Source of the DNA: Ardenticatenaceae bacterium
GTDB taxonomy: Bacteria > Chloroflexota > Anaerolineae > Promineifilales > Promineifilaceae
Reading direction: 5' to 3'
NCBI GenBank assembly: GCA_020634245.1
Contig: JACKCC010000011.1
Coordinates: forward strand, 62,001-126,000
Length of the DNA: 64,000 nucleotides
The translations under genes and the position numbers were made by a program. This document shows positions 24,336 through 32,102 of this stretch, one piece after another. Position 1 is the first letter of the stretch, and the number at the start of each line of letters is the position of its first letter. Under the pieces are notes generated by a model. That model was not told where the DNA came from and did no database searches. It was given only the letters and a program-made list of their open reading frames with translations.

Positions 24336-24392
24336 ATTCTTATCGCTGCCTGAGCTTATCTGCCTTCGACAGGCTCAGGCAGCGATAAGAAT
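24336..24392. repeat. 20-bp perfect inverted repeat with REP-like core
   Basis: Arms at 24336-24355 and 24373-24392 (ATTCTTATCGCTGCCTGAGC and complement) are perfectly paired. The inner part carries CTTCGACAGGCTCAGG, related to the repeat at 19541-19579. It sits between pnp and the CDGSH gene. Confidence 0.75.
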
Positions 24393-24406
24393 GTGATGTT
24401 TTATTG

Positions 24407-24619
24407 TTAGTCGGCCAATTTTAACAATGCTGCGGGGGCCTGAAAGTCTATTTTGCGGTGTGTCCCATCACAAAATGGTTTGTTGCCCGAATGACCACAA
24501 CGGCACAGGGCAATGGTTGTCCCCTGGGTTGTCTGTTCTTTACCATCAGAATCGGTGTAAACGGCCGTGCCCTCAATCAAGTAAGGTCCATTCTCTCTTG
24601 CTTTAACTTCGTTTGTCAT
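24407..24619 (-). CDS. CDGSH iron-sulfur domain protein
   Basis: This 70-residue protein carries the CDGSH-type cluster motif: CRCGHSGNKPFCDGTH near residues 39-54, giving the three Cys and one His that bind a [2Fe-2S] cluster. The family is mitoNEET-like; bacterial members are small redox or cluster-transfer proteins of unclear role. The gene follows clpP on the minus strand after 20 bases and probably shares its transcript. The Shine-Dalgarno site is weak (GAGAG). Confidence 0.88.
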   Translation of the reverse strand: MTNEVKARENGPYLIEGTAVYTDSDGKEQTTQGTTIALCRCGHSGNKPFCDGTHRKIDFQAPAALLKLAD

Positions 24620-24639
24620 GATATTACTTGCTCTCTTAA

Positions 24640-25245
24640 TTAATCCACTTCGTCGGCTGCCGCGATAATTTTTCCCACTAAACCATAATCGACCGCTTCT
24701 TTGGCCGACATCCAGAAGTTGCGGTCAGTATCATGCTCCACTTTTTCCAGCGGCTGACCCGTTTGTTCAGCAAAAGTTTCGTTGAGCCGTTTGCGCATCT
24801 TCAGGATTTCTTCGGCTTCAATGGCAATATCGGCCGCCTGACCGCGCGCACCGCCCATGGGCTGATGCAGCAGGAAACGGGTGTTGGGCAAGCTGTACCG
24901 GTTTTCTTTCTCAGCTGCCGCGTAAATCAGCGCACCGGCACTGGCCACCCATCCGGTGCCAATCACTTTAACCGGCGATTTGACAAATCGAATCATGTCA
25001 AAAATAGTATCGCCCGATTCCACATGCCCACCGGGGGAATTAATGAAGATTTTAATCGGGTCGTGAGACTCAGAATCAAGGATGAGCAGCTTTTGGGTCA
25101 CTTCCTGAGCCAGTTTCATATTGATTTCGCCAAAGATGGTCAGGGTGCGGGTTTCAAAAAGCCGTTCCATAAATCGTGGGGAAGATTTCTCGTTTTCTTG
25201 TTTTTCTTCTTGTTCTTCTTCTGGTACTTCTTCGAGCCTGTGCAT
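24640..25245 (-). CDS. clpP: ATP-dependent Clp protease proteolytic subunit (acidic N-terminus)
   Basis: ClpP forms the double-heptamer chamber that degrades proteins fed by Clp ATPases. The 201-residue protein has the catalytic Ser102 in GWVASAGALIYAA, His127 in RFLLHQPMGGARGQ and Asp172 in EHDTDRNFW. In place of the usual short propeptide there is an acidic N-terminal tail (EEVPEEEQEEKQENEKSS), which would line the axial pores and may change ATPase choice. The ATG follows AGGAG by six bases. A second clpP lies beside tig at 53 kb, so the genome has at least two. No clpX or clpC is in the window. Confidence 0.92.
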   Translation of the reverse strand: MHRLEEVPEEEQEEKQENEKSSPRFMERLFETRTLTIFGEINMKLAQEVTQKLLILDSESHDPIKIFINSPGGHVESGDTIFDMIRFVKSPVKVIGTGWVASAGALIYAAAEKENRYSLPNTRFLLHQPMGGARGQAADIAIEAEEILKMRKRLNETFAEQTGQPLEKVEHDTDRNFWMSAKEAVDYGLVGKIIAAADEVD

Positions 25246-25358
25246 ATGATTCTCCTAGTTTAGCGGTAAGCATGTCAGCAGTTCAGCCAGTCAGCTATCA
25301 CCTGCCTATTTTCAGATCAAGTGTAGGGGGGGAAGGTTAGATTTTGGTAAACAGCAGC

Positions 25359-25393
25359 GAAACGGCCGTTACTGTGAAGGCAACGGCCGTTTC
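25359..25393 (-). terminator. Hairpin after eno, from ACGGCCGT words
   Basis: GAAACGGCCGTT and AACGGCCGTTTC pair around an 11-base loop just after the eno stop on the minus strand. It probably ends the eno transcript. Confidence 0.5.
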
Positions 25394-25407
25394 TTCTCAT
25401 ACACGAT

Positions 25408-26691
25408 TTATTTTATGTTGGTAAAAGCGGCCAAACCGGGGTAAACGGCCGTGTCACCCAACTCGTCCTCAATGCGCAGGAGCTGGTTGTACTTGGCTAC
25501 GCGATCACTACGGGCCGGTGCGCCGGTCTTGATCTGGCCAGCGTTCAAGCCTACCACCAGGTCGGCAATCGTGGCATCTTCCGTTTCACCGCTGCGATGG
25601 GAGACAACGGCCGTCCAGCCGTGCCGCTGCACCGTATCGACAGCTTTAATCGATTCGGTCAGCGTGCCAATCTGGTTGACCTTGCATAGCAAGCTGTTAG
25701 CCGCTTTGCGTTCCAGGGCCGTCGCGATGCGCTTCACATTTGTCACCAGCAGGTCATCGCCCACAATTTGCAGCTTGCTACCCAATTTTTCCATCATCAA
25801 AACCCAGGCATCCCAGTCGTCTTCAGCCAGACCATCTTCAATGGAAATAATCGGGTATTTGTTCACCAAATCCACGTAAAAATCGACCATTTCCGCGCCG
25901 GTCAGCTTCTTGCCTTCAACCTTCATGTTGTATAGACCGTCCTCGTAAATCTCCGAAGCGGCTGGGTCCATGGCAAACATGATCTGTTCACCTGGTTTGT
26001 AACCAGCCTTCTCGATGGCTGCCAGCATCAATTCAAACGGTTCAACATTCGACTTGACACTGGGCGCAAAACCACCTTCGTCACCCACGGTCGTGCCATA
26101 GCCTTTGCTGGCCAACACCTTCTTCAAGCTCTGATAAATCTCGGCACACCAGCGGGTCGCCTCGGCAAAATTGGGCGCGCCGACAGGCATAATCATGTAT
26201 TCCTGTAAATCAGTTGCGCCGGCGGCATGTTTGCCGCCATTCATAATGTTCATCATCGGCACCGGCAAAGTGCGGGCCGAAACACCGCCCAGATAGCGGT
26301 AGAGGGGCAGTTCCAGGCTGTTGGCAGCCGCTTTGGCTATAGCAAGAGAGACACCCAAGATGGCATTAGCGCCCAAACGGCTTTTGTTTTCGGTCCCATC
26401 CAGCTCAATCATCGCTTCGTCAATGCCAACCTGGTCAGTGGCGTCCCAACCTAAGATGGCTTCGGCGATTTCTTCGTTAACGGCCGTAACCGCACCCAGC
26501 ACACCTTTGCCACCATAACGGTTTTTGTCACCATCCCGCTTTTCCCAGGCTTCATGCACACCGGTCGATGCGCCCGAAGGAACAATCGCCCGCCCCCAGG
26601 CCCCATCCATCAACAACACTTCCACTTCCACCGTCGGGTTACCGCGCGAATCCAAAACCTCGCGCCCATGAACTGATTCAATATAGGTCAT
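25408..26691 (-). CDS. eno: Enolase (phosphopyruvate hydratase)
   Basis: Enolase turns 2-phosphoglycerate into phosphoenolpyruvate in glycolysis. The 427-residue protein has the full set of signatures: REVLDSRGNPTVEVEV, PSGASTG, KSRLGANAILGVSLAIAKAAA, MNIMNGGKHA, TVGDEGGFAPS with catalytic Glu, metal ligands in MFAMDPAASE and SIEDGLAEDDWD, VGDDLLVTN, LCKVNQIGTLTES and AVVSHRSGETED. The ATG at 26691 follows AAGGAG by six bases; the longer frame to 26736 is unsupported. The gene stands alone with a hairpin terminator. Confidence 0.97.
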   Translation of the reverse strand: MTYIESVHGREVLDSRGNPTVEVEVLLMDGAWGRAIVPSGASTGVHEAWEKRDGDKNRYGGKGVLGAVTAVNEEIAEAILGWDATDQVGIDEAMIELDGTENKSRLGANAILGVSLAIAKAAANSLELPLYRYLGGVSARTLPVPMMNIMNGGKHAAGATDLQEYMIMPVGAPNFAEATRWCAEIYQSLKKVLASKGYGTTVGDEGGFAPSVKSNVEPFELMLAAIEKAGYKPGEQIMFAMDPAASEIYEDGLYNMKVEGKKLTGAEMVDFYVDLVNKYPIISIEDGLAEDDWDAWVLMMEKLGSKLQIVGDDLLVTNVKRIATALERKAANSLLCKVNQIGTLTESIKAVDTVQRHGWTAVVSHRSGETEDATIADLVVGLNAGQIKTGAPARSDRVAKYNQLLRIEDELGDTAVYPGLAAFTNIK

Positions 26692-26863
26692 TTCTAACTC
26701 CTTATTTAACGAGTCAAACCTGGCCAATCGATCCATTGAGCCAGGTCTTAATCCTTGATTATTAATTACAGTGGGTCAGCAAATGGGAGTTGCTAATCGC
26801 CTTAATTTTACCACCCAAATCGCCGGGTGACACATCCAGTTGATACAACCATGTGGATGGGAT

Positions 26864-26960
26864 AAAGTAACAAAGTTGCAAAGTGGCAAAGTAAGAAAGT
26901 GGCGAAGTGGCAAAGTTTCTTGCCCGGCCACCTTGCAGCTTTGCAACCTTAATACTTGCA
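26864..26960. repeat. Octamer array AAAGTNNN with partial inverted partner
   Basis: Seven units starting AAAGT (one GAAGT) occur at exact 8-base steps from 26864 to 26919. The first five bases are conserved and the other three vary. An opposite-sense set (CCACCTTG, CAGCTTTG, CAACCTT, ACTTTT) follows to about 26972. The array is the 5' region of the URO-D gene and can fold into a long imperfect hairpin. Confidence 0.75.
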
Positions 26961-26986
26961 GCTTCACCACTTTTACGGAGGAAATC

Positions 26987-27973
26987 ATGACCAAATGGAA
27001 CAAACGACAACGCCTTGAAGCCGCCATTGCCGGGGAAATACCCGATCGCATTCCGGTAGCTTTATGGCGGCACTGGCCCGGCGATGATCAGGACGCCGGA
27101 GCCCTGGCTGCAGCCCATCTAAAATGGCAGCACGATTATGATTGGGATTTACTCAAAGTGGGGCCGTCCAGCAGTTATTCTGTCGTTGATTGGGGCGTGC
27201 GCGACCGGTGGGTCGGCCACATCGAAGGCACACGTGAATACGTCCGTCGCCCCATCCAGCAGCCGGCCGACTGGGAAAAGCTGGCTCCGCTCGACCCGTA
27301 TCAAGGCATGCTGGCCAAACAGCTAAAAGCTCTGCATTTGATTGGTGAGGAATTGGCTGGCGAAACGCCTTTCATCACCACTATTTTTGCGCCGCTATCC
27401 CAGGCTAAACATCTGGCCGATAACCCGGCCATGCTCAGCCACCTGCGTTCCCATCCCGATGCTTTCCGACGCGGGTTGGAAACGATTACAGAAAGCACCA
27501 TCCGCTTCATTGAGGCAGCCAAAGAGACGGGCATCAGCGGCATTTATTACGCCATCCAGCACGCCCGCTATCCGCAAATGAGTCCGGCAGAATATGAGAT
27601 GTGGGCACGGCCGTATGATCTGCAAATCCTGGAAGCGGCCGGTGACTTGTGGCTCAACATCCTGCACATTCACAGCAGCGACATCATGTTCGACGAACTG
27701 GCCGATTATCCGACAGCCATTGTCAACTGGCATGACCGAGAGACGGGGTTAAGTTTGCGGCGGGGGCTGCAAAAAATCAAGGGTGCAGCCAGCGGCGGCG
27801 TCGATCATTGGACTTTGCATCAGGAATCGCCGGAACAAACGCTGGAAGAAATTGAGGACGCTATTGCCCAGACAAACGGCCGTCGCCTTTTGCTGGGCAC
27901 CGGCTGTGTGGCAATGGTGACTACCCCGCTGCGTAATATCCGCGCCCTGCGGGAATCAGTCGAAAGAAGATAA
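26987..27973 (+). CDS. Uroporphyrinogen decarboxylase (URO-D) family protein
   Basis: The 328-residue protein belongs to the URO-D superfamily: RQRLEAAIAGEIPDRIPVALWRHWPGDD at the N-terminus replaces the classical RPVWxMRQAGR of HemE, and GTGCVAMVTTPLRNIRALRE closes the barrel as in many URO-D-like proteins. Such diverged members include corrinoid methyltransferases as well as decarboxylases. A heme role is therefore not assured, and no other heme gene is nearby. The ATG follows GGAGG by five bases. An octamer repeat array fills the upstream region and an inverted heptamer array follows the stop. Confidence 0.82.
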   Translation: MTKWNKRQRLEAAIAGEIPDRIPVALWRHWPGDDQDAGALAAAHLKWQHDYDWDLLKVGPSSSYSVVDWGVRDRWVGHIEGTREYVRRPIQQPADWEKLAPLDPYQGMLAKQLKALHLIGEELAGETPFITTIFAPLSQAKHLADNPAMLSHLRSHPDAFRRGLETITESTIRFIEAAKETGISGIYYAIQHARYPQMSPAEYEMWARPYDLQILEAAGDLWLNILHIHSSDIMFDELADYPTAIVNWHDRETGLSLRRGLQKIKGAASGGVDHWTLHQESPEQTLEEIEDAIAQTNGRRLLLGTGCVAMVTTPLRNIRALRESVERR

Positions 27974-27975
27974 TT

Positions 27976-28020
27976 GAGACTGGAGATTGGAGCTTTCTCA
28001 GTCTCTGGTCTCTAGTCTCC
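27976..28020. repeat. Inverted heptamer array GAGACTG/CAGTCTC
   Basis: GAGACTG, GAGATTG, GAG is followed by TCAGTC, TCTGGTC, TCTAGTC, TCC. The two halves are complementary and lie between convergent genes, overlapping the end of the EamA gene. The same heptamer recurs at 41057-41118 and 62836-62864. Confidence 0.65.
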
Positions 28021-28938
28021 TAAACTTTGCACTGTGGCTTGCTGCTTGAGTAACGGCCGTCGCAGGCGGAAGAGGCCATTGACGGTCATAACGCCCAGTA
28101 GGATGAAAGCAAAACCCAGGTAAATATTCCAGGTTAACTGCTCATCCAGGACAATGACGCCTAAAGCGATACCAAAGATGGGGATGAGGTAGGTAACCAT
28201 CGACAGTTCGGTAGCGCTCAGTTTTTCCAAGATGTGGTAGTAGACGGCAAAGGCTACGGCCGTTCCCCACAACGACAGGCCCAACAATCCACCCAGCGCC
28301 GGCCAGCCGGGCAGCGCCAACGTGTAAGGCTTATCCACCACCAGCGAAACCGGCAGCAAAAAGATCGCCGCCATCATCAGTTGGGCCGTCGGCGCGACCA
28401 AGGGCGGCAAACCGCGCAGATGTTCCCGTGAATAAATGATGGTAATGGCATAACAAACGGCTGCCACCGTCATTCCCAGCAAGCCCCATGTTTCTGCCTG
28501 CACGCCGCCCAGCAGCGACGGCGCAACCAGCACCACCATTCCGACTAATCCCAACAGCGTACCTGCCAACTTCAACGGCGTCATCCGGTCATCGGCCACC
28601 AGGAAATGGGCCAGAATGACAGTGAAGAGCGGCGTTGTACCGTTGAGGATGGAGGCCAGTGCGCTGTCTACGTGCAGTTCACCCCAGCTAAATAGAACAA
28701 AGGGAAGAGCATGGGCGAAGAAACCCATAAAGGCAAAATGCCGCCAGACCTGGCCCATTGGCGGCAGCCGCCGCCCCTGAGCGCGAAGAATCAGATAAAG
28801 CGTGAACGAGGCCAACGCCACACGGGTCATAACCAGTGTGACCGGCGGGATTTCCTGCACAGCCACCTTGATAAACAAAAACGACGGCCCCCAAATGGCA
28901 GCCAATAATAAAATCCATAAAAAATTCTTCAATTTCAT
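28012..28938 (-). CDS. DMT superfamily (EamA) transporter
   Basis: A 308-residue protein with ten predicted helices in two EamA repeats (about 3-138 and 150-292). The first begins LWILLLAAIWGPSFLFIKVAV and the second GLLGMTVAAVCYAITIIYSREH, with the late motif LSMVTYLIPIFGIALGVIVLDEQLTWNIYLGFAFILLGV. It is of the YdcZ/RhaT-like drug/metabolite exporter class; substrate unknown. AGGTG precedes the ATG by a few bases. The last codons (TVQSLGD) overlap a heptamer repeat array shared with the convergent URO-D gene's 3' side. Confidence 0.87.
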   Translation of the reverse strand: MKLKNFLWILLLAAIWGPSFLFIKVAVQEIPPVTLVMTRVALASFTLYLILRAQGRRLPPMGQVWRHFAFMGFFAHALPFVLFSWGELHVDSALASILNGTTPLFTVILAHFLVADDRMTPLKLAGTLLGLVGMVVLVAPSLLGGVQAETWGLLGMTVAAVCYAITIIYSREHLRGLPPLVAPTAQLMMAAIFLLPVSLVVDKPYTLALPGWPALGGLLGLSLWGTAVAFAVYYHILEKLSATELSMVTYLIPIFGIALGVIVLDEQLTWNIYLGFAFILLGVMTVNGLFRLRRPLLKQQATVQSLGD

Positions 28939-29008
28939 ATCACACCTAAAAACAGCGGGGATTAGGAGATTTTGGGATGCGGAATGATTTTATCTCAGTA
29001 ATTGGAAA

Positions 29009-29105
29009 AGGCTTAACCGCGGAGGTACAGAAAGCGCGGAGTTTTTTATCATATCCATAAAAAAGTTCTCCGCGTCCCCCTGTCTCCTTGTCACCGTGTC
29101 ATTCG
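29009..29105. repeat. CGCGGAG inverted words and TCNCCNTG octamers
   Basis: CGCGGAG (twice) and CTCCGCG can pair across a TATCATATCC-like loop. Behind them the words TCCCCCTG, TCTCCTTG, TCACCGTG and TCATTCG follow at 8-base steps up to the ogt stop. This is a further array of the same class. Confidence 0.5.
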
Positions 29106-29975
29106 TCACGAAGACAGCGTACCAGGCTGGGTTTGCCGGTATCGTTGGGCCGCTTCCCAGCCCAGAATGGCCTTTTTACGCGCGGAACCCCACTGGTATT
29201 GACCAAAGCTGCCCGTTTGCCGGATGACGCGGTGGCAAGGGATGAGGTAGGCGATGGGATTGCGGCCAACGGCCGTTCCCACGGCGCGCACGGCTTTGGG
29301 ATTGCCAGCTAACTGGGCCACATCGCTGTAGGTAACGGCCGTTCCCGGCCCAATCCGCAGCAGCGCCTGCCACACTTGAATCTGGAAGTTAGTTCCTTGA
29401 AGAAAGAGAGCCAACGGAGATGATTTGGGGGAACGGGTAAAGATTTGGTCAATGAACGGCCGTGTCCGCTCCTCATCCCGCGCTAAATCAGCCAGTGGCC
29501 AGTCGGCCGCCAAAGCATCCAGCGCCTGCTCCCGCCGCTCCAAATCAACAAATGACAGACCACAGATGCCCCGCTCCGTCACGCCCAATAAACAGTCGCC
29601 AAACGGCGTGGCATGAAAACCGTAAGCGATGGCCAGCCCTTCCCCCTGGCGCTTGTACTCGCCCGGCGTCACCGCTTCGCAGGTGATGAACAAGTCATGC
29701 AGACGGCCGGGACTGGATAGGCCCGCTTCGTAAGTCGTCTCCAGCAGGCTGTGCGATTCAGCCAGTAGTTCTTTGGCATAATTGAGGGTCAAAAACTGGA
29801 CGAATTTTTTAGGGCTGATGCCCACCCAGCGGGTGAAAAGGCGCTGGAAATGATATTCACTCAGTCCCACATAGTCGGCCACCGCCTGCAAATCGGGCTG
29901 CTGGCGGTAGTTTTGCTCTAAATAATTGATTGCCTGTTCGATGAGAAGATAATCGGTGGATGCTTCAGGATACAT
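29106..29975 (-). CDS. AraC-type regulator fused to O6-methylguanine-DNA methyltransferase
   Basis: This 289-residue protein repairs O6-alkylguanine and regulates genes. Residues 8-105 are an AraC helix-turn-helix pair (QAVADYVGLSEYHFQRLFTRWVGISPKKF). Residues about 110-280 are the alkyltransferase: FQIQVWQALLRIGPGTAVTYSDVAQLAGNPKAVRAVGTAVGRNPIAYLIPCHRVI with acceptor Cys247. It lacks the N-terminal zinc domain of Ada that senses methyl phosphotriesters, so it cannot use the classical Ada switch. The ATG at 29975 follows GGAGG by five bases; a GTG just before it is less likely. Confidence 0.92.
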   Translation of the reverse strand: MYPEASTDYLLIEQAINYLEQNYRQQPDLQAVADYVGLSEYHFQRLFTRWVGISPKKFVQFLTLNYAKELLAESHSLLETTYEAGLSSPGRLHDLFITCEAVTPGEYKRQGEGLAIAYGFHATPFGDCLLGVTERGICGLSFVDLERREQALDALAADWPLADLARDEERTRPFIDQIFTRSPKSSPLALFLQGTNFQIQVWQALLRIGPGTAVTYSDVAQLAGNPKAVRAVGTAVGRNPIAYLIPCHRVIRQTGSFGQYQWGSARKKAILGWEAAQRYRQTQPGTLSS

Positions 29976-30060
29976 CACGGCCTCCGTTTTTAGGGATACC
30001 TTTACTTTAGCAGGTGGGCGGACGACATTCCACCCGTTTCTTGCGCGATTCTGGTGATGG

Positions 30061-31215
30061 TTAGCCGGTTAGTTCACGGCGCACATCGGGGTCAGTTTCG
30101 TAGATGAGGGCATGGGTAACGGCCGTTACCGTTTCTGCCGTGCCAATTTGTTTCAGTGCCCAGGCAGCATGGCCACGAATGACGGGTTCGGGATCAGTAA
30201 GCAAGGTAATAAGGGAGGGAACGGCCGTTTCACTGCCCCAATTGCCCGCTGCCACACACGCATTGCGCACCAACCGGGCACGCTTGATGCGTTTAATCGG
30301 GCTGCCGGCAAATCGTTCATTAAAAGCATCCTCATCCAACGCCAGCAAATCAAGCAGCGGTGGGGCAACAACGTCAAATGATGAATGATGAATGGTGAAT
30401 GATGAATTTCCCTTTTGACCTGCCGGGTAAAAAGCAGCTTCCGCCGTCGGCGTGGCAAAGCGGTTGAACGGGCACACGGCCTGGCAGATGTCACAGCCAT
30501 AGACCCAATTGCCCATTAACGGCCGTAGCTCAACCGGAATCCAGCCCTTCAACTCAATCGTCAAATAGGATATACAGCGCCGCGCATCCAGCACATACGA
30601 CTCCGGGAACGCATTGGTCGGGCAGGCGTCCAGGCAGCGGTGGCAGGAACCACAAGAAGGCGGGAGGCGGAAGGTGGAAGGTGGAAGGCCGGCAGTTGTT
30701 AAAATCTCGCCCAGGAAAAAGTAAGAACCGCGTTGGGGATGGATAAGCATCGTGTTTTTGCCGGTGAAGCCCAGCCCGGCCGATTCGGCATGATCCCGCT
30801 CCAGGATGGCCCCGGTATCAACATATACTTTGCTGGCACTGCCAGTCTCGCTGTCCAGCCAATCGGCCAGTTCTTGCAGGCGCGGCGTTAAAATGTCATG
30901 GTAATCCAATCCCCAGGCATAGTTGGAAATGCGCCCCCGGCTGAGGTCGTTGGCCACCGAATCCGGCAGCTGCAAGGTGTGATAGTTCAGACCCACCGAG
31001 ATAATAGTTTTCACACCGGGCAGGATGACATTCAAATCCTGGCGGCGTTCCAGACGGTCGGGGCGGGCCAGGTAGTGCATACGGCCGTACATCTCCGCCG
31101 CTACCCACCGCAAATACGCATCCAGCCGTCGCCCCGGCGCAGCCGGAATCACACCGATCAGGTCTAGTCCCAATCCCTTTAGTTTTTGAATTAGCTGGTC
31201 GTTCAAAGAATCCAT
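30061..31215 (-). CDS. queG: Epoxyqueuosine reductase
   Basis: QueG reduces epoxyqueuosine to queuosine in tRNA using cobalamin and two [4Fe-4S] clusters. The 384-residue protein shows VKTIISVGLNYH, YAWGLDYHD, VDTGAILERDHAESAGLGFTGKNTMLIHPQRGSYFFLGEILT, the cluster motifs CGSCHRCLDACP and CDICQAVCPFNR, and a C-terminal HEAT-like tail. Two stretches look inserted: one just before the first cluster (LPPSTFRLPPS) and one after the second (GNSSFTIHHSSFD). Both are encoded by perfect-period heptamer arrays. A TATAGT lies six bases before the ATG, so the mRNA is probably leaderless. tgt, acting earlier in the pathway, is 7 kb away. Confidence 0.92.
   Translation of the reverse strand: MDSLNDQLIQKLKGLGLDLIGVIPAAPGRRLDAYLRWVAAEMYGRMHYLARPDRLERRQDLNVILPGVKTIISVGLNYHTLQLPDSVANDLSRGRISNYAWGLDYHDILTPRLQELADWLDSETGSASKVYVDTGAILERDHAESAGLGFTGKNTMLIHPQRGSYFFLGEILTTAGLPPSTFRLPPSCGSCHRCLDACPTNAFPESYVLDARRCISYLTIELKGWIPVELRPLMGNWVYGCDICQAVCPFNRFATPTAEAAFYPAGQKGNSSFTIHHSSFDVVAPPLLDLLALDEDAFNERFAGSPIKRIKRARLVRNACVAAGNWGSETAVPSLITLLTDPEPVIRGHAAWALKQIGTAETVTAVTHALIYETDPDVRRELTG
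30376..30410. repeat. Heptamer array GAATGAT inside queG
   Basis: Five 7-base units (AAATGAT, GAATGAT, GAATGGT, GAATGAT, GAATTTC) lie in the coding strand's complement. On the queG strand they encode a Ser/His/Phe-rich insert (SSFTIHHSSF) and keep the frame over 35 bases plus flanks. Confidence 0.75.
30659..30692. repeat. Heptamer array GGTGGAA inside queG
   Basis: Units GGCGGGA, GGCGGAA, GGTGGAA, GGTGGAA and GGCCGG follow at exact 7-base steps. Translated on the minus strand they give LPPSTFRLPPS just before the first cluster motif. Confidence 0.72.
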
Positions 31216-31221
31216 TTGCCA

Positions 31222-31287
31222 ACTATAAATCGTAAATCCAAAATCGTAAATCCAAAATCGCTTTTTCCGTTTGACGTATGGTATAAT
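31222..31287. promoter_or_regulatory. Divergent promoters around a heptamer array
   Basis: TATAGT on the minus strand (31227-31222) serves queG and lies six bases from its ATG. AAATCGT and AAATCCA alternate at exact 7-base steps from 31227 to 31261 (five units). TATAAT at 31282-31287 serves the STAS gene on the plus strand. The array therefore fills the space between two divergent promoters. Confidence 0.6.
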
Positions 31288-31352
31288 CGGCCTCGTTCAT
31301 TATTGACGGCTGACCTGTAGTTCGGCCACTTCATCTAGGAGGCAAAGAGTTC

Positions 31353-31706
31353 ATGAGCGAGACGGCATTGAATATTACCCGTGAATCCCACAAACGCGTC
31401 GATTTGTTTACCGTGTCCGGGCGCATCGACAGCAGCAACGCCAATGAGTTTGATACGGCCGTAAAAGGTGCGTTAGACGAAGGCCGTTATAATCTGGTTT
31501 TAGATTTATCCGGCGTCAGTTACATGAGCAGCGCCGGTCTGCGCGTTCTGGTTGCGGCCCTGCGCGAATGCAAAAAACTGCCCAACAACGGCGACGTCCG
31601 GCTGTGCAGCCCTTCAGAACGAGTAGCAGAAGTGTTGGAACTGGCCGGTTTGAGTAATATGTTCCAAACATTTGATGATGCAACCGCGGCCGTAGGCAGT
31701 TTCTAA
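31353..31706 (+). CDS. STAS domain anti-sigma factor antagonist (first copy)
   Basis: A 117-residue single STAS domain protein of the RsbV/SpoIIAA type. It has VDLFTVSGRIDSSNANEFDTAVKGALDEGRYNLVLDLSGVSYMSSAGLRVLVAAL, where the Ser pair in YMSSAGLR is the usual phosphorylation site. Unphosphorylated, such a protein would bind the partner kinase and free its target. The start follows AGGAGG by ten bases, with TATAAT upstream. It opens a cluster with a kinase (32103), a second STAS protein (32608) and a GAF-SpoIIE phosphatase (32988). A 396-base gap with a putative RNA separates it from the kinase. Confidence 0.92.
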   Translation: MSETALNITRESHKRVDLFTVSGRIDSSNANEFDTAVKGALDEGRYNLVLDLSGVSYMSSAGLRVLVAALRECKKLPNNGDVRLCSPSERVAEVLELAGLSNMFQTFDDATAAVGSF

Positions 31707-31884
31707 AAACAGAGTTCCTTTCGTCTTATTTAGCAAGGTCGCTAAAATAAAATGCAACCTTATTAACATGCTTAGAACTACGAGCATATATTGAAATCCG
31801 GGTAAGTGTCTTGTTTGGATTGGAAGTCAGTATTTTCACAATGATTAACTTTGTTATGGAGGTTCTGATGAAAAATTCATTCGT

Positions 31885-32030
31885 TATAATAACGTGCGTA
31901 TGGTGCGGGATGGCGTTTCTGCGAGGCCTGGTGGGACATTCCAATCCAGACGGGGGACTAGCTTTGATGGAAATATTTGCTTGTTCTAGGAGAAACGCAG
32001 AGTGGGTCCGATTCCCCTCCCTCGCACTTA
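31885..32030 (+). ncRNA. Candidate structured RNA with TATAAT promoter
   Basis: The 396-base gap after the STAS gene is AT-rich at first, then holds TATAAT (31885-31890) followed by a compact foldable segment. GTGCGGG (31903-31909) can pair with CTCGCAC (32021-32027), GCGTTTCT (31913-31920) pairs perfectly with AGAAACGC (31991-31998), CTGG/CCAG pairs inside, and a T-arm-like hairpin GAGTGGG-TCCGATT-CCCCTC precedes the closing strand. That is a three-way, tRNA-like layout of about 125 bases. It does not fit a tRNA, tmRNA, SRP RNA or 6S RNA. A 76-codon frame (31811-32041) crosses it but resembles no protein. Function unknown. Confidence 0.3.
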
Positions 32031-32042
32031 CAATGATCTAGC

Positions 32043-32102
32043 AAACGTAAAATGTAAGACGGTGACGGCCGTTCCGCCCACACGTTTTACGTTTTACGTT
32101 TT
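32043..32102. repeat. ACGTTTT heptamer array with inverted partner
   Basis: Three exact ACGTTTT units (32082-32102) follow an opposite set AAACGTA, AAATGTA at 32043-32057. The array abuts the start codon of the kinase gene and replaces a Shine-Dalgarno region. Confidence 0.65.

Noticed and set aside
31903..32027. tRNA-Sec or split tRNA
   Set aside because: The acceptor and T-arm-like pairs fit, but the anticodon arm has a 14-base loop and the D arm is not formed, so it was kept only as a structured RNA candidate.
31811..32041. 76-codon frame MFGLEVSIF...
   Set aside because: It crosses the promoter and stems of the RNA candidate, has no good ribosome site and resembles no protein.
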